Positions 6,910 through 14,818 are shown, counted from the stretch's first letter. The stretch is 23,663 nucleotides of DNA from Clostridiaceae bacterium (GCA_904501705.1 CAJGCA010000022.1:1-23663); one strand, 5' to 3'. The notes: generated by a model from the sequence alone, not told the origin. Numbers and translations are program-made.

Positions 6910-7134
6910 TGGTGGTATATGTCCGCGGACGCCGAGCTGCGTGAGAGGCGGGGTACCCATTCGAGAGATCTCGGAGCAAAAGAAAAAGCCGCTGCTTGAT
7001 GTAGAGAGTGTATACCGGAATTGAGACGTTGCCCGCATGGACAGCGCGTAGGTTTATCGCTTTAGCGCGATAGACTTCGTTTGTGCTATACACGCGCGAG
7101 TGGCTGTCTTGTTTCTAGTAAAGGAGTCGTTGTT
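6910..7134 (+). ncRNA. Long structured 5' leader, possible cis-regulatory RNA
   Basis: The untranslated region between the predicted start and the regulator gene has several pairable elements. TATCGC/GCGATA extend to a 9-bp hairpin (7052-7060 with 7067-7075, loop TTTAGC). It sits inside GACAGC/GCTGTC (7040-7045 with 7103-7108) reinforced by GCGCG/CGCGC. Upstream are GTCCGCGGAC (6921-6930), a CCGAG...CTCGG pairing, and GGTATA with TATACC enclosing roughly 6914-7015. I recognise no known riboswitch, T-box or 6S signature. There is no internal terminator-like T run, so control of translation or attenuation is uncertain. Confidence 0.4.
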
Positions 7135-8220
7135 ATGTCTAACCGCGTATTTCAGGGAATCATCCATCAGACCAGAGAGGCGATCAATCGCACCGTCGGT
7201 GTCATTGATGAGAGTATGACGGTCATCGCCTGCAGCAATCTCACCCGAATCGGTGAGCCGGCGACGATGCTCACAAGTGAGAATTTCACCACGCAAGAGC
7301 CGGTGGTGCTGGGCGGCTATACTTACAAGGCGTTTGGCTCTCGCCCCCACTGCGAGTATGTGCTGTTTGTTGAGGGCACCGATGAGCAGGCAGCGAACTA
7401 CGCGGCACTGCTGACGGTGTCGCTGACAGGCATTAAGCAGTATTATGATGAAAAATACGATCGCGGCAATTTTATCAAGAATGTGATTCTGGATAACATC
7501 TTGCCCGGCGATATTTACCTCAAAGCGCGCGAGTTGCGCTTTAATAACGACGTCAGCCGCGTGGTGTTGCTTATCCGCACTCCCGCGAAGACGGACATCT
7601 CCTGCTTTGATGTGTTGCAGAACCTCTTCCCCGATAAGAACAAGGATTTTGTCATCAACATCAACGAGACGGACATTGCACTAATCAAGGAGATCCCCGC
7701 GAACATTGAGTCGAAGGATCTTGAGAAATTGGCGCGCTCCATCGTAGATACGCTGTCCAGCGAGTTCTATACGCAGGCGGTCGTCGGCATCGGCACCGCT
7801 GTTGAGGGCATCCGTGACCTCGCCACCTCCTTCAAGGAGGCGCAGGTGGCGCTGGAGGTTGGTAAAGTGTTCGATACCGAGAAGTCGATCGTCAGCTATG
7901 ATCATCTCGGTGTTGCCCGTCTGATCTATCAGTTGCCCACTACCCTGTGTGAGATGTTCCTGCGCGAGGTGTTCAAGCGCGGCTCGATTGATTCGCTGGA
8001 TCAGGAGACGCTGTTCACCATCCAAAAATTCTTCGAAAACAATCTCAATGTATCCGAAACCTCCCGTAAGCTGTTTGTCCACCGCAACACGCTGGTCTAC
8101 CGTCTGGAGAAGATCAAGCGCCTGACCGGTCTGGATCTGCGTGAGTTTGACGACGCCATCGTGTTCAAGGTTGCCCTGATGGTGAAAAAGTATCTCAGCG
8201 CCAATCCGGTGAAGTATTAA
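7135..8220 (+). CDS. PucR/CdaR-type transcriptional regulator
   Basis: 361 residues. The C-terminus is a PucR-type helix-turn-helix: TIQKFFENNLNVSETSRKLF, then VHRNTLVYRLEKIKRLTGLDL and FDDAIVFKVALMVKKYL. The middle (about 120-270) resembles the degenerate GGDEF-like domain of CdaR regulators, including VGIGTAVEGIRDLATSFKEAQVAL. The N-terminal 110 residues look like a small sensor domain without a recognisable ligand motif. Family members respond to sugar diacids, purines or amino acids; the ligand here is unknown. AAGGAG at 7121-7126 fixes the start at 7135; reading further upstream gives a Cys/Val-rich extension without a ribosome site. It sits between a shared sugar-transport ATPase and the division operon and has its own promoter and terminator. 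Confidence 0.88.
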   Translation: MSNRVFQGIIHQTREAINRTVGVIDESMTVIACSNLTRIGEPATMLTSENFTTQEPVVLGGYTYKAFGSRPHCEYVLFVEGTDEQAANYAALLTVSLTGIKQYYDEKYDRGNFIKNVILDNILPGDIYLKARELRFNNDVSRVVLLIRTPAKTDISCFDVLQNLFPDKNKDFVININETDIALIKEIPANIESKDLEKLARSIVDTLSSEFYTQAVVGIGTAVEGIRDLATSFKEAQVALEVGKVFDTEKSIVSYDHLGVARLIYQLPTTLCEMFLREVFKRGSIDSLDQETLFTIQKFFENNLNVSETSRKLFVHRNTLVYRLEKIKRLTGLDLREFDDAIVFKVALMVKKYLSANPVKY

Positions 8221-8244
8221 ACAGCCGCCGGAAAGCGGAAATCC

Positions 8245-8280
8245 CCAGCCGTCGGCAGGCGTTGTCGGCGGCTGGTTTTG
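8245..8280 (+). terminator. Terminator after the PucR/CdaR-type gene
   Basis: CCAGCCGTCG (8245-8254) pairs with CGGCGGCTGG (8266-8275) with one G-T pair and an 11-nt loop, then TTTT. It separates the regulator from the ftsE promoter. Confidence 0.75.
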
Positions 8281-8303
8281 GTTAAACTACCAATCATTTG
8301 CAC

Positions 8304-8332
8304 TTGTTTTACCCTGATTTGCCCGCTATAAT
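8304..8332 (+). promoter_or_regulatory. Sigma-A promoter of the ftsEX operon
   Basis: TTGTTT (8304-8309), 17-bp spacer, consensus TATAAT (8327-8332). The leader of about 100 nt contains a hairpin GGCGGT-CGTGC-ACCGCC near 8340 and a second, GCGTCC/GGGCGC, near 8390. Confidence 0.7.
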
Positions 8333-8437
8333 GTTGTAGGCGGTCGTGCACCGCCCGATATTCGGGCCACCGAATGTGAAAACACCGCGTCCGTTTGGGC
8401 GCTTAGAAGTCGCTGAGAGATAAGGAGGCGCAAACCG

Positions 8438-9142
8438 ATGATAGAATTTCAGAGTGTGTATAAGACATACAACAGCGGCAGCCACGCCCTCAATGACGTT
8501 AATCTGCATATTGATGACGGCGAATTTGCCTTTATCGTCGGCGCATCGGGCGCCGGTAAGAGCACCTTCCTCAAGCTGATTATGCGCGAGGAGACCCCTA
8601 CCTCGGGCGAAGTGATCGTCAACAACTACCGTCTTTCCCGCTTAAAGCGCAAGCAGGTGCCGTATTTCCGCCGCACGATGGGCATTGTGTTTCAGGATTT
8701 CCGCCTGATCGATACGATGACGGTGTACGAGAACGTGGCGTTCTCGATGCGCGTTGTCGGCAAGAGTCGCCGTGAGATCCGCCGCCGCGTGCCGTACGTG
8801 CTGCAGCTGGTCGACCTGCACGGCAAGAGCGGCCGCTACCCTAAGGAGCTGTCGGGCGGCGAGCAGCAGCGCGTCGGCCTTGCCCGCGCGCTGGTCAACA
8901 ACCCGTCGCTCATTATTGCGGACGAGCCCACCGGCAACGTTGACCCGCAGATGTCCCATGACATCGTTGAGCTGCTCACTCAGATCAACAAAAACGGTAC
9001 CACCGTGCTGATGGTCACCCACGAGCACGAGCTGGTGCACCAGTTTGATCATCGCGTCATTACGCTTAAGGACGGACAGATCGTGTCCGACACCGGTCGC
9101 CACACCCCCGTGGCAGCCCAGGTGGGAGGTGAGTCGGTATGA
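8438..9142 (+). CDS. ftsE: Cell-division ABC ATPase FtsE
   Basis: 234 residues. Walker A GASGAGKST at 35-43, signature LSGGEQQ at 138-144, Walker B LIIADEPTGNVDP from 158 and H-loop VTHEHELV are intact. MIEFQSVYKTY at the start and IVFQDFRLI match FtsE rather than general export ATPases. FtsE pairs with FtsX at the septum or lateral wall and uses ATP to activate extracellular peptidoglycan hydrolases. AAGGAGG lies 9-10 nt before the ATG. The stop overlaps the ftsX start (ATGA), implying translational coupling. Confidence 0.97.
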   Translation: MIEFQSVYKTYNSGSHALNDVNLHIDDGEFAFIVGASGAGKSTFLKLIMREETPTSGEVIVNNYRLSRLKRKQVPYFRRTMGIVFQDFRLIDTMTVYENVAFSMRVVGKSRREIRRRVPYVLQLVDLHGKSGRYPKELSGGEQQRVGLARALVNNPSLIIADEPTGNVDPQMSHDIVELLTQINKNGTTVLMVTHEHELVHQFDHRVITLKDGQIVSDTGRHTPVAAQVGGESV

Positions 9143-10038
9143 TGCGTGCACACGACATCCGTTACCTCGTTTCCGAGGGCTTTCGCAACACGTGGCATAA
9201 CCGCTTTATGGCTCTTGCGAGTATCGGCGTGCTCATCTGCTGTCTGTTGCTGACGAGCTTTGCGTATCTGGTGTTTGTCAATATCGACAGCCTGTTCCAG
9301 AACGCGTACGAGCAGAACGTCGTGGCGGTGTACCTCGACACCGAACTGGATGAGACCGCCGTGACGGCGGTCGGCGAGCGACTGAAAACCACCACCAACG
9401 TAGCGAAGGTGGAGTTTATCTCGAAGCAGGATTATCTCGACCGTTTCAAAGAGGAGATGGGCGAGGCGGCGATCGAGGGACTGATGGAGGAGAACCCCTT
9501 ACAGGACACCTACATCGTGTCGCTCAAGGATCTGGAGAAATTCGACGCCACCCTCGCGACGATTGAGGCGATGGATGGAGTGGAGGATATCTCCTATGAT
9601 GGCGATATTGCCGAGACGCTTACCCGCGTGCGCAGTATGGTGCTCGGCATCGGCGGTGCGATCATCGTGGTGCTGCTGGCTGTGTCGCTGTTCATCATTT
9701 CGAATACCATCAAGCTGACGGTGTACAGCCGTCGCTTGGAGATCTATATTATGAAGTCCGTCGGTGCGACCGACAGCTTCGTACGTTTCCCCTTCATCGT
9801 AGAGGGTGTGATCCTCGGCTTTGTCGCGGGTGCGGTGGGCTATGGTCTGCTGTGGCTGCTGTACAGCCAGCTGGTGCGCAGCTTCGCAGGCGGTATTCTG
9901 TGGAGCCTCGTGCCGTTTGCCGAGGTCTGGGGACGGTTATTGATCGGATTTATGGTCGGCGGTATCTTCGTCGGCGTGTGCGGCAGTGCGATCTCGATGA
10001 GACGCTATCTCAAACAGGAAGGGAGCCTGCGCATATGA
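9139..10038 (+). CDS. ftsX: Cell-division membrane protein FtsX
   Basis: 299 residues with the FtsX plan: a cytoplasmic start (RYLVSEGFRNTWHNR), TM1 at about 24-46, and an extracellular domain at about 47-170 containing the family segments VAVYLDTELDETAV, KVEFISKQDYLDRFKEEMGE and NPLQDTYIV. TM2 (about 173-193), TM3 (about 218-240) and TM4 (about 268-290) follow, with the conserved EIYIMKSVGATDSFVRFPFIVEG loop between. The extracellular domain binds and activates a hydrolase; the downstream coiled-coil peptidase is the obvious partner. Coupled to ftsE by a 4-nt overlap and to the next gene by another ATGA. Confidence 0.97.
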   Translation: MMRAHDIRYLVSEGFRNTWHNRFMALASIGVLICCLLLTSFAYLVFVNIDSLFQNAYEQNVVAVYLDTELDETAVTAVGERLKTTTNVAKVEFISKQDYLDRFKEEMGEAAIEGLMEENPLQDTYIVSLKDLEKFDATLATIEAMDGVEDISYDGDIAETLTRVRSMVLGIGGAIIVVLLAVSLFIISNTIKLTVYSRRLEIYIMKSVGATDSFVRFPFIVEGVILGFVAGAVGYGLLWLLYSQLVRSFAGGILWSLVPFAEVWGRLLIGFMVGGIFVGVCGSAISMRRYLKQEGSLRI

Positions 10039-11231
10039 GTAAGAAGAGACGTTTTTACCGTATTTTGGCGGTGATGATGGCGGTGATCCTGCTGGTCACC
10101 GGCAGTGCCGTGTGGACAGCCTCCGCCGCCACCAAGGCGGAGCTTGACCAAAAGCTCGAAGTGCTGAAAAAGCAGGAATCACAGCTCAAAAATCAGCTTG
10201 CTGATGCGAAAGACGACCTGAATGCCAGTCAGCAGCGCAAGAATCTGATCGATTCGCAGATCGCGAATGCGAAGCAGCAGATCGAGCTGTTGGATTCGCA
10301 GGTCGCCTCGGTGGAGGCGCAGATCGCCAAGGCGGAGAGCGATATTGCGGATAAGAAGGCGGCAATCGCCGACACCCGCGAGAAGCTCGGCGCGCGTATG
10401 CGCGCGATTGCCAAGCGTGGCAATGTGTCCACCATGCAGATGCTGCTGGACACCGAGAATTACACCGATTATCTGCTGAAATCCAAGGCGATGAAACTCA
10501 TCGCCGAGCAGGATCAGGCGACCATCGACGCGTACGAGGCGGAGATGGTCAAGATCTCCGCCGAGCAGGACGTGCTGGAGGAGAAGAAGGCAGAGCTTGA
10601 GAGCACCCGTGCAGCCTCAACGGCGAAGAAGAAGGAATTGGACACGCTGTACGCCGCAGCACAGTCGGAGGTCCGCAAGCTGCAGAGCACGGTTTCGGGT
10701 TACAACAGCCAGCTTGCCGCTAAGAAGAAGGAAATGGAAGCGACCGAGCGGGAGATCACCAAGCTGATCCAGAGCACCGCTTCCACGGGTAAGTATAATG
10801 CCAAGATGATGTACTGGCCGGTGCCGACGGTGCGTGCGGTATCCTCGGTATTCGGCTCGCGGTGGGGCACGATGCACCGCGGTATTGATGTTGCTAATGG
10901 CTCTGTGCCGATCTACGGCCAAAATATCGTTGCCGCTGCAGATGGCGTGGTGATCTATGCTAACAGCACAAGCACGTGGGGAGGCGGCTTTGGCTACTAC
11001 TGTATCGTTGACCACGGTGTTGACAGTCAGGGCCGCGGCGTGACCACATTGTACGCCCACTGCTCGAAGATGTTTGCCCGCGTCGGGCAGAAGGTTGTCG
11101 GCGGCAAGACGGTGCTCGCGCAGGCGGGATCCACAGGCAATGTTACGGGACCGCATCTCCACTTTGAGGTGCGCCTCAACGGTCTGTCGGTCAATCCATT
11201 GGGCACCTATGTCAGCCCGAATGTGAACTAA
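10035..11231 (+). CDS. Secreted coiled-coil M23 (LytM) peptidoglycan peptidase, EnvC-like
   Basis: 398 residues. Signal peptide about 1-32 (hydrophobic core LAVMMAVILLVTGSAVW, cut near ASAA). A long coiled coil, residues about 33-250, is rich in K/E/Q/A heptads. The M23 domain, about 260-395, keeps the zinc and catalytic set: H281 and D285 in HRGIDVA, H342 in YAHC, and H374 and H376 in GPHLHFEV. This is the EnvC layout, but E. coli EnvC has a degenerate site and only activates amidases; here the protein probably cuts peptide cross-links itself. The start (10035) overlaps the ftsX stop, supporting FtsEX as its regulator. The coiled coil would contact the FtsX outer domain. Confidence 0.92.
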   Translation: MSKKRRFYRILAVMMAVILLVTGSAVWTASAATKAELDQKLEVLKKQESQLKNQLADAKDDLNASQQRKNLIDSQIANAKQQIELLDSQVASVEAQIAKAESDIADKKAAIADTREKLGARMRAIAKRGNVSTMQMLLDTENYTDYLLKSKAMKLIAEQDQATIDAYEAEMVKISAEQDVLEEKKAELESTRAASTAKKKELDTLYAAAQSEVRKLQSTVSGYNSQLAAKKKEMEATEREITKLIQSTASTGKYNAKMMYWPVPTVRAVSSVFGSRWGTMHRGIDVANGSVPIYGQNIVAAADGVVIYANSTSTWGGGFGYYCIVDHGVDSQGRGVTTLYAHCSKMFARVGQKVVGGKTVLAQAGSTGNVTGPHLHFEVRLNGLSVNPLGTYVSPNVN

Positions 11232-11251
11232 CCCGAAAAGGGGGAAGAGCA

Positions 11252-12529
11252 ATGAAAAAGAAACTAACCTTGAGCACCGCCCTGACGCTGATCGGACTGA
11301 CGGCGGCGTTAGCGATCTCGGTGACGATGATGCTGGCGATGCGCTACTTTAACCGTCAGGTGCAGTGGGTATCTCAGCGTAAGGCGATGTATACCTACAT
11401 TGATCAGGTTGATCAGGCTCTGCGTGAGAATTATGCCACTCTCAACGAGGAGACCCTGCGTCAGAGCGTCATTGCCGGTTTTGTGGACGGTAGCGGCGAT
11501 CCGTATGCGGCGTATTTCACGCCACAGAAGTATACCGACGAGCAGGAACGTCTGTCCGGCTACGCCAACAATGTCGGCGTCAGCGTGTGCAGCGATGCCG
11601 ACGGCAACGTGGTGATCTACGCGGTAGCGGTGGATTCCGCCGCCGAGAAGGCGGGCATGCAGAAGGGCGACGTTCTCAAAGCGGTTGACGGCACGGAGGT
11701 CGCGGGTAAGAAGATCAGCGACATCCAGCAGGCGATCAACGATGCCGAAAAGGTGCTGCTCAGCGTTCAGCGCGGCGACAGTACGCTGGCGTTCGAGCTG
11801 TCGCCCTACCGCTATGTGGTGCGCAGTGTGCAGAGCGCCGTGTTCGATTCGGTCGGCTATATCAAGATCAGCGCACTTTATGAGAATACCCCGTCGCAGT
11901 TTGCGGATACGATCGCTTCGATGAAGCAGAACGGCGTCACGGGTTTGGTGCTGGATCTGCGCAATAATCGCGGCGGTCTGCGTTCCTCAATGCAGGCGAT
12001 GATTTCACAGCTGATGCCGCTCGGTGTTTACGGCACCGCTACGGACAAGAACGGCAATGTCACCACCCTGAGCTCCGGTGTCAATGATCAGCTTGGCGCG
12101 GCAACGGTGTTGCTGGTGAACGCTAACACTGCGGGCGAGGCGGAATTCATCGTCGGCGCGATGCAGGAGTCTAGTCTTGCGACCGTGGTGGGCGTCACCA
12201 CCGCGGGCAAGGCGAAATATCAGGATTATATCAAGGTGGAGCTGGACAACTCCGCGCTTAAGCTGACCACGGGTGAGTATGTTTTGCTCAAGGGCGGTTC
12301 GTTCGAGGGGAAGGGCATTGTCCCGACGAAAGTGGTCACCTTGACCGCTGAACAGCAGGCGCTATTCCCGCTGCTGACCGCCGAGACCGATCCGCAGCTT
12401 AAGGCGGCGATCGAACAGCTCAGCACATCCGATAGCAGTGCGCTGAACACGGCGACGACCACCACCCTGTCGTCGCAGACCACCACGGCGGGGGACAGCA
12501 CGACGTCCACCACGACGGCGGCGAAATAA
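11252..12529 (+). CDS. CtpA-like S41 family protein, probably catalytically inactive
   Basis: 425 residues. N-terminal membrane anchor or signal (about 8-31), helical region, PDZ domain about 100-175 (AEKAGMQKGDVLKAVDGTEV), S41 core about 195-365, and a Thr/Ser-rich tail from 395. Active S41 enzymes have T/S-A-S-A-S-E with serine at the third position and a lysine 25 residues later (S372/K397 in algal D1 protease, S430/K455 in E. coli Tsp). Here the motif reads NTAGEAEF: G295 occupies the serine position, K320 (TTAGKAKYQ) lies exactly 25 residues on, and E298 is kept. The protein may be a pseudoprotease acting as a PDZ adaptor for its neighbours. It begins 20 bp after the M23 gene with a good ribosome site. 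Confidence 0.85.
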   Translation: MKKKLTLSTALTLIGLTAALAISVTMMLAMRYFNRQVQWVSQRKAMYTYIDQVDQALRENYATLNEETLRQSVIAGFVDGSGDPYAAYFTPQKYTDEQERLSGYANNVGVSVCSDADGNVVIYAVAVDSAAEKAGMQKGDVLKAVDGTEVAGKKISDIQQAINDAEKVLLSVQRGDSTLAFELSPYRYVVRSVQSAVFDSVGYIKISALYENTPSQFADTIASMKQNGVTGLVLDLRNNRGGLRSSMQAMISQLMPLGVYGTATDKNGNVTTLSSGVNDQLGAATVLLVNANTAGEAEFIVGAMQESSLATVVGVTTAGKAKYQDYIKVELDNSALKLTTGEYVLLKGGSFEGKGIVPTKVVTLTAEQQALFPLLTAETDPQLKAAIEQLSTSDSSALNTATTTTLSSQTTTAGDSTTSTTTAAK

Positions 12530-12532
12530 ATC

Positions 12533-12577
12533 AACAAAACAAGGCCTCTGCCCATCGGGCAGAGGCCTTGTTTTGTT
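12533..12577. terminator. Strong bidirectional terminator
   Basis: A 21-bp perfect stem (12533-12553 with 12557-12577) around loop ATC, with A-rich left and T-rich right flanks. It lies between the convergent S41 gene (+) and uppP (-) and can terminate both. Confidence 0.93.
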
Positions 12578-12584
12578 GTTCAGA

Positions 12585-13430
12585 TCAGCTTAACACCTGC
12601 GGGGCGAGCCACAGCACGAGAAGCACCACGATGCCGAGGGCAATGCGGTACCAGCCGAAGGGCTTAAAGTCGTGCTTTTTGATGAACGCCATCAGGAAGC
12701 GGATGACCAGCACCGACACGAGGAAGGAGACCACCGTCGCGACCGCGAGCAGGATCCATTCTTCCGTGGTGAAAGAGTACTCGTCAATGAGGAAGAATTT
12801 GACCACCTTGAGAGCGCTGGCGCCCAGCATCACGGGTATCGCCATAAAGAAGGAGAACTCTGCCGCGACGGCACGGGAGGTGCCGAGCAAGGACGCACCG
12901 AGGATGGTCGAGCCTGAGCGGGAGGTGCCGGGGATGAGGGCGAGCATCTGGAACGCGCCGATGCCGAACGCCCGCTTGTAGCTGATATCTTTGAGATCGG
13001 AGACCTGCTCACGTTTGTTCTTGCGGCTCTCCATCCAGATGAAGGCAATGCCGTAGAGGATGAGTGCGGCGGCGATGATGATGGGTGCGGATAGCACGCC
13101 GTCGATCAGATCGTCCAGCGCAAGCCCCGCGATTGCCGCTGGGATGCTGGCGATGAGCACCTTGCTCCACAGGATCCAGGTATCCTTCTTTTCCTCGCGC
13201 GATTTTTTCGGCGAGAAGGGGTTGAGCTTGTGGAAATACAGCACCACCACCGCCATGATCGAGCCGAGCTGGATGATGACCTTGAACACGTCGAAAAACG
13301 CTTCAGATGCATTCATCTTCCACACCGCGTCGAGCAGCAGGATGTGCCCCGTGCTGCTAACAGGTAGCCACTCGGTGATACCTTGCACGATGCCTTGGAC
13401 GATCGCCTTAAGGATTTCGATGAGGAACAT
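12585..13430 (-). CDS. uppP: Undecaprenyl-diphosphatase (BacA type)
   Basis: 281 residues, polytopic membrane protein. It removes a phosphate from undecaprenyl pyrophosphate so the lipid carrier can be reused in wall synthesis; overproduction confers bacitracin resistance in other species. The first signature QGITEWLPVSSTGH carries E20, S26 and H29, and the second, IPGTSRSGST at about 166-175, carries R171; both are intact. A cytoplasmic Lys/Arg/Glu-rich loop lies at about 68-85. TAGGAGG precedes the ATG. It follows the PC4-like gene by 25 bp, so the two probably form an operon. A wall-recycling gene next to the FtsEX-hydrolase operon is thematically consistent but convergent. Confidence 0.97.
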   Translation of the reverse strand: MFLIEILKAIVQGIVQGITEWLPVSSTGHILLLDAVWKMNASEAFFDVFKVIIQLGSIMAVVVLYFHKLNPFSPKKSREEKKDTWILWSKVLIASIPAAIAGLALDDLIDGVLSAPIIIAAALILYGIAFIWMESRKNKREQVSDLKDISYKRAFGIGAFQMLALIPGTSRSGSTILGASLLGTSRAVAAEFSFFMAIPVMLGASALKVVKFFLIDEYSFTTEEWILLAVATVVSFLVSVLVIRFLMAFIKKHDFKPFGWYRIALGIVVLLVLWLAPQVLS

Positions 13431-13455
13431 AGTCGTTACCTCCTAGTATTGTTGA

Positions 13456-13677
13456 TTACAGATCGATCTCGTTGAGCAGGTCGCGCAACAGGATCACTTC
13501 GTCTGCGGAGATGGTGACACCCTTGCCCATTTTGGTATGTTCGGGCGCCCAGTCGCGGATATCGTACTTCGGCTCGCGGTCATTCCAGCTCACCAGGTTG
13601 AGCTCCTTCGTCCAACCGGAGGGGGACTGGGACAGCACGCCGCATTCTTTCACAATTTCATACTTCAGTTCAGCCAT
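13456..13677 (-). CDS. YdbC/PC4-family single-strand nucleic-acid-binding protein
   Basis: 73 residues. MAELKYEIVKECGVLSQSPSGWTKELNLVSWN, then PKYDIRDWAPEHTKMGKGVT and a final helix (EVILLRDLLNEI), match the YdbC family throughout. These are bacterial relatives of the PC4 coactivator domain; L. lactis YdbC binds single-stranded DNA as a dimer. The usual sheet-plus-helix length is complete, so the protein is not truncated. AGGAG lies about 10 nt ahead of the ATG. It is probably cotranscribed with uppP, though no functional link is known. Confidence 0.9.
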   Translation of the reverse strand: MAELKYEIVKECGVLSQSPSGWTKELNLVSWNDREPKYDIRDWAPEHTKMGKGVTISADEVILLRDLLNEIDL

Positions 13678-13905
13678 GGGACTACACTCCTAAATAGAAT
13701 TTATTTTTGCGGCTGTTGCCGCCGAAACAGAGAGGCCTCTGTTATCGATATGGTGAATGTGCGGAGCGCTTATCTCGTCAGCCAGTCTTCCAGCCGATCG
13801 AGCAGTCCGCGCCGCTTGGTGGTAGTGGTGCGAGGGCGCACCGAGGGTCGATTACCGCCGCCCTTCGTCTCCCGCTGTGGCGTCACCGCCGCGCGGGCGG
13901 GCGGG

Positions 13906-14661
13906 TCAGCGAAAAAAGTGGGTCGCGCGGTCGGCGGCAGTGCCCGCCAACTCCTTCGCCTTGTTAAACCAGTTATTCAGCACGTTTGACAGTTTCGCGT
14001 CGCTCTCGAGCTTTTCCTGCCGTAGAGCGCGCTTCTGGTTGTCGATGCCCTCCTGCAGCTCGGCGAGCTGCGCGAGCAAGGCCGCGATGAGGGCATAGGT
14101 GTTATCCAGCGTCTCCTCGGCGCGGCGGGAGGCACTCTCGGTGAAGGGGCGCAGGATGCCGTCGAGGTGCTCCTTCATTCCGTCACAGCGGCCGAGCGCC
14201 GCCTCGTATTGGGCGACCACCGCCTCGAGCGAGGCGAGTCGTTCGTTGCGCTGGGTGAGCTCCTGTTCGCGGGTGGCAAGGCGGTCCTCCGCTGCCATCA
14301 TTTCGGCGCGGGCGGATTGGCTCTTTTCTTCGCATTGGGCGAGCTTATGGGTGAGCTGACCGTTCTGCGCGAGCGCCTCGTCAAGCTCCGCACGCATCTG
14401 CGCGACCTGCTCAGCGAGCTCATTTGCTTGCTCGGCGAGCGGGCGGATTTCCTCTAATTCATTGCTCATTGCTTCGTGCGCCGCCTGCAGTTCTTCGGCC
14501 TTAGCAGTAGCTGCTTCGGCCTTTTCGCGGTCGGCGGTTGCCTGCTGTTCGAGCTGCACGCGCTCCTCGTTCCAGGCGCCGGTGAGCCCGTCTATGTAGT
14601 TGAGAACATCGGTCTTGTTGAAGCCGCCGATAGCGGAGCGGAACATTCCTTTCTCTTCCAT
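13906..14661 (-). CDS. DivIVA-like coiled-coil protein, possibly frameshifted at its C-terminus
   Basis: 251 residues as read. The N-terminus MFRSAIGGFNKTDVLNYIDG resembles the membrane-targeting head of DivIVA-type proteins (FxxxxxGYxxxDVxxFL), and is followed by a long coiled coil (about 30-155) rich in E/A/Q and a second helical region to 245. Such proteins mark curved membranes or poles; this one's role is inferred only. GGAAG about 9 nt upstream sets the start at 14661 rather than the longer reading from 14712. The stop follows a six-T run (13912-13917). With one T fewer the frame stays open for 46 more residues to 13770, ending in a basic/helical RRGLLDRLEDWL segment, so the true protein may be about 296 residues. 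Confidence 0.75.
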   Translation of the reverse strand: MEEKGMFRSAIGGFNKTDVLNYIDGLTGAWNEERVQLEQQATADREKAEAATAKAEELQAAHEAMSNELEEIRPLAEQANELAEQVAQMRAELDEALAQNGQLTHKLAQCEEKSQSARAEMMAAEDRLATREQELTQRNERLASLEAVVAQYEAALGRCDGMKEHLDGILRPFTESASRRAEETLDNTYALIAALLAQLAELQEGIDNQKRALRQEKLESDAKLSNVLNNWFNKAKELAGTAADRATHFFR

Positions 14662-14724
14662 ATCTACACGCTTCCTTCTTCCAATATAACGGGATGTAGA
14701 GAAATCCCGCACATATTCTAAATA

Positions 14725-14754
14725 AGTATACCATAAAGAATGGCGGCTTGTAAA
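14725..14754 (-). promoter_or_regulatory. Sigma-A promoter of the DivIVA-like gene
   Basis: Read on the minus strand: TTTACA (14754-14749), 18-bp spacer, TATACT (14730-14725), about 64 bp ahead of the start codon. Confidence 0.65.
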
Positions 14755-14780
14755 GCCCTTTTATACTTAATATATAAGTA

Positions 14781-14811
14781 GAGAGCACCTCGGGGCGACC
14801 GAGGTGCTCTC
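14781..14811 (-). terminator. Hairpin terminator downstream of rnpB
   Basis: Perfect 13-bp stem GAGAGCACCTCGG/CCGAGGTGCTCTC with a 5-nt loop, just beyond the 3' end of RNase P RNA. The following minus-strand bases are A/T-rich but not a pure T run, so efficiency is uncertain. Confidence 0.7.
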
Positions 14812-14818
14812 ATATCGG

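Noticed and set aside
6910..7134. Known riboswitch, T-box, 6S or SRP RNA
   Set aside because: None of the conserved core motifs of these classes that I could recall is present; kept only as an unassigned leader.
13728..13744. AACAGAGAGGCCTCTGTT hairpin as terminator of the DivIVA-like gene
   Set aside because: Short stem with no T tract on the minus strand; position is suggestive but support is too weak.
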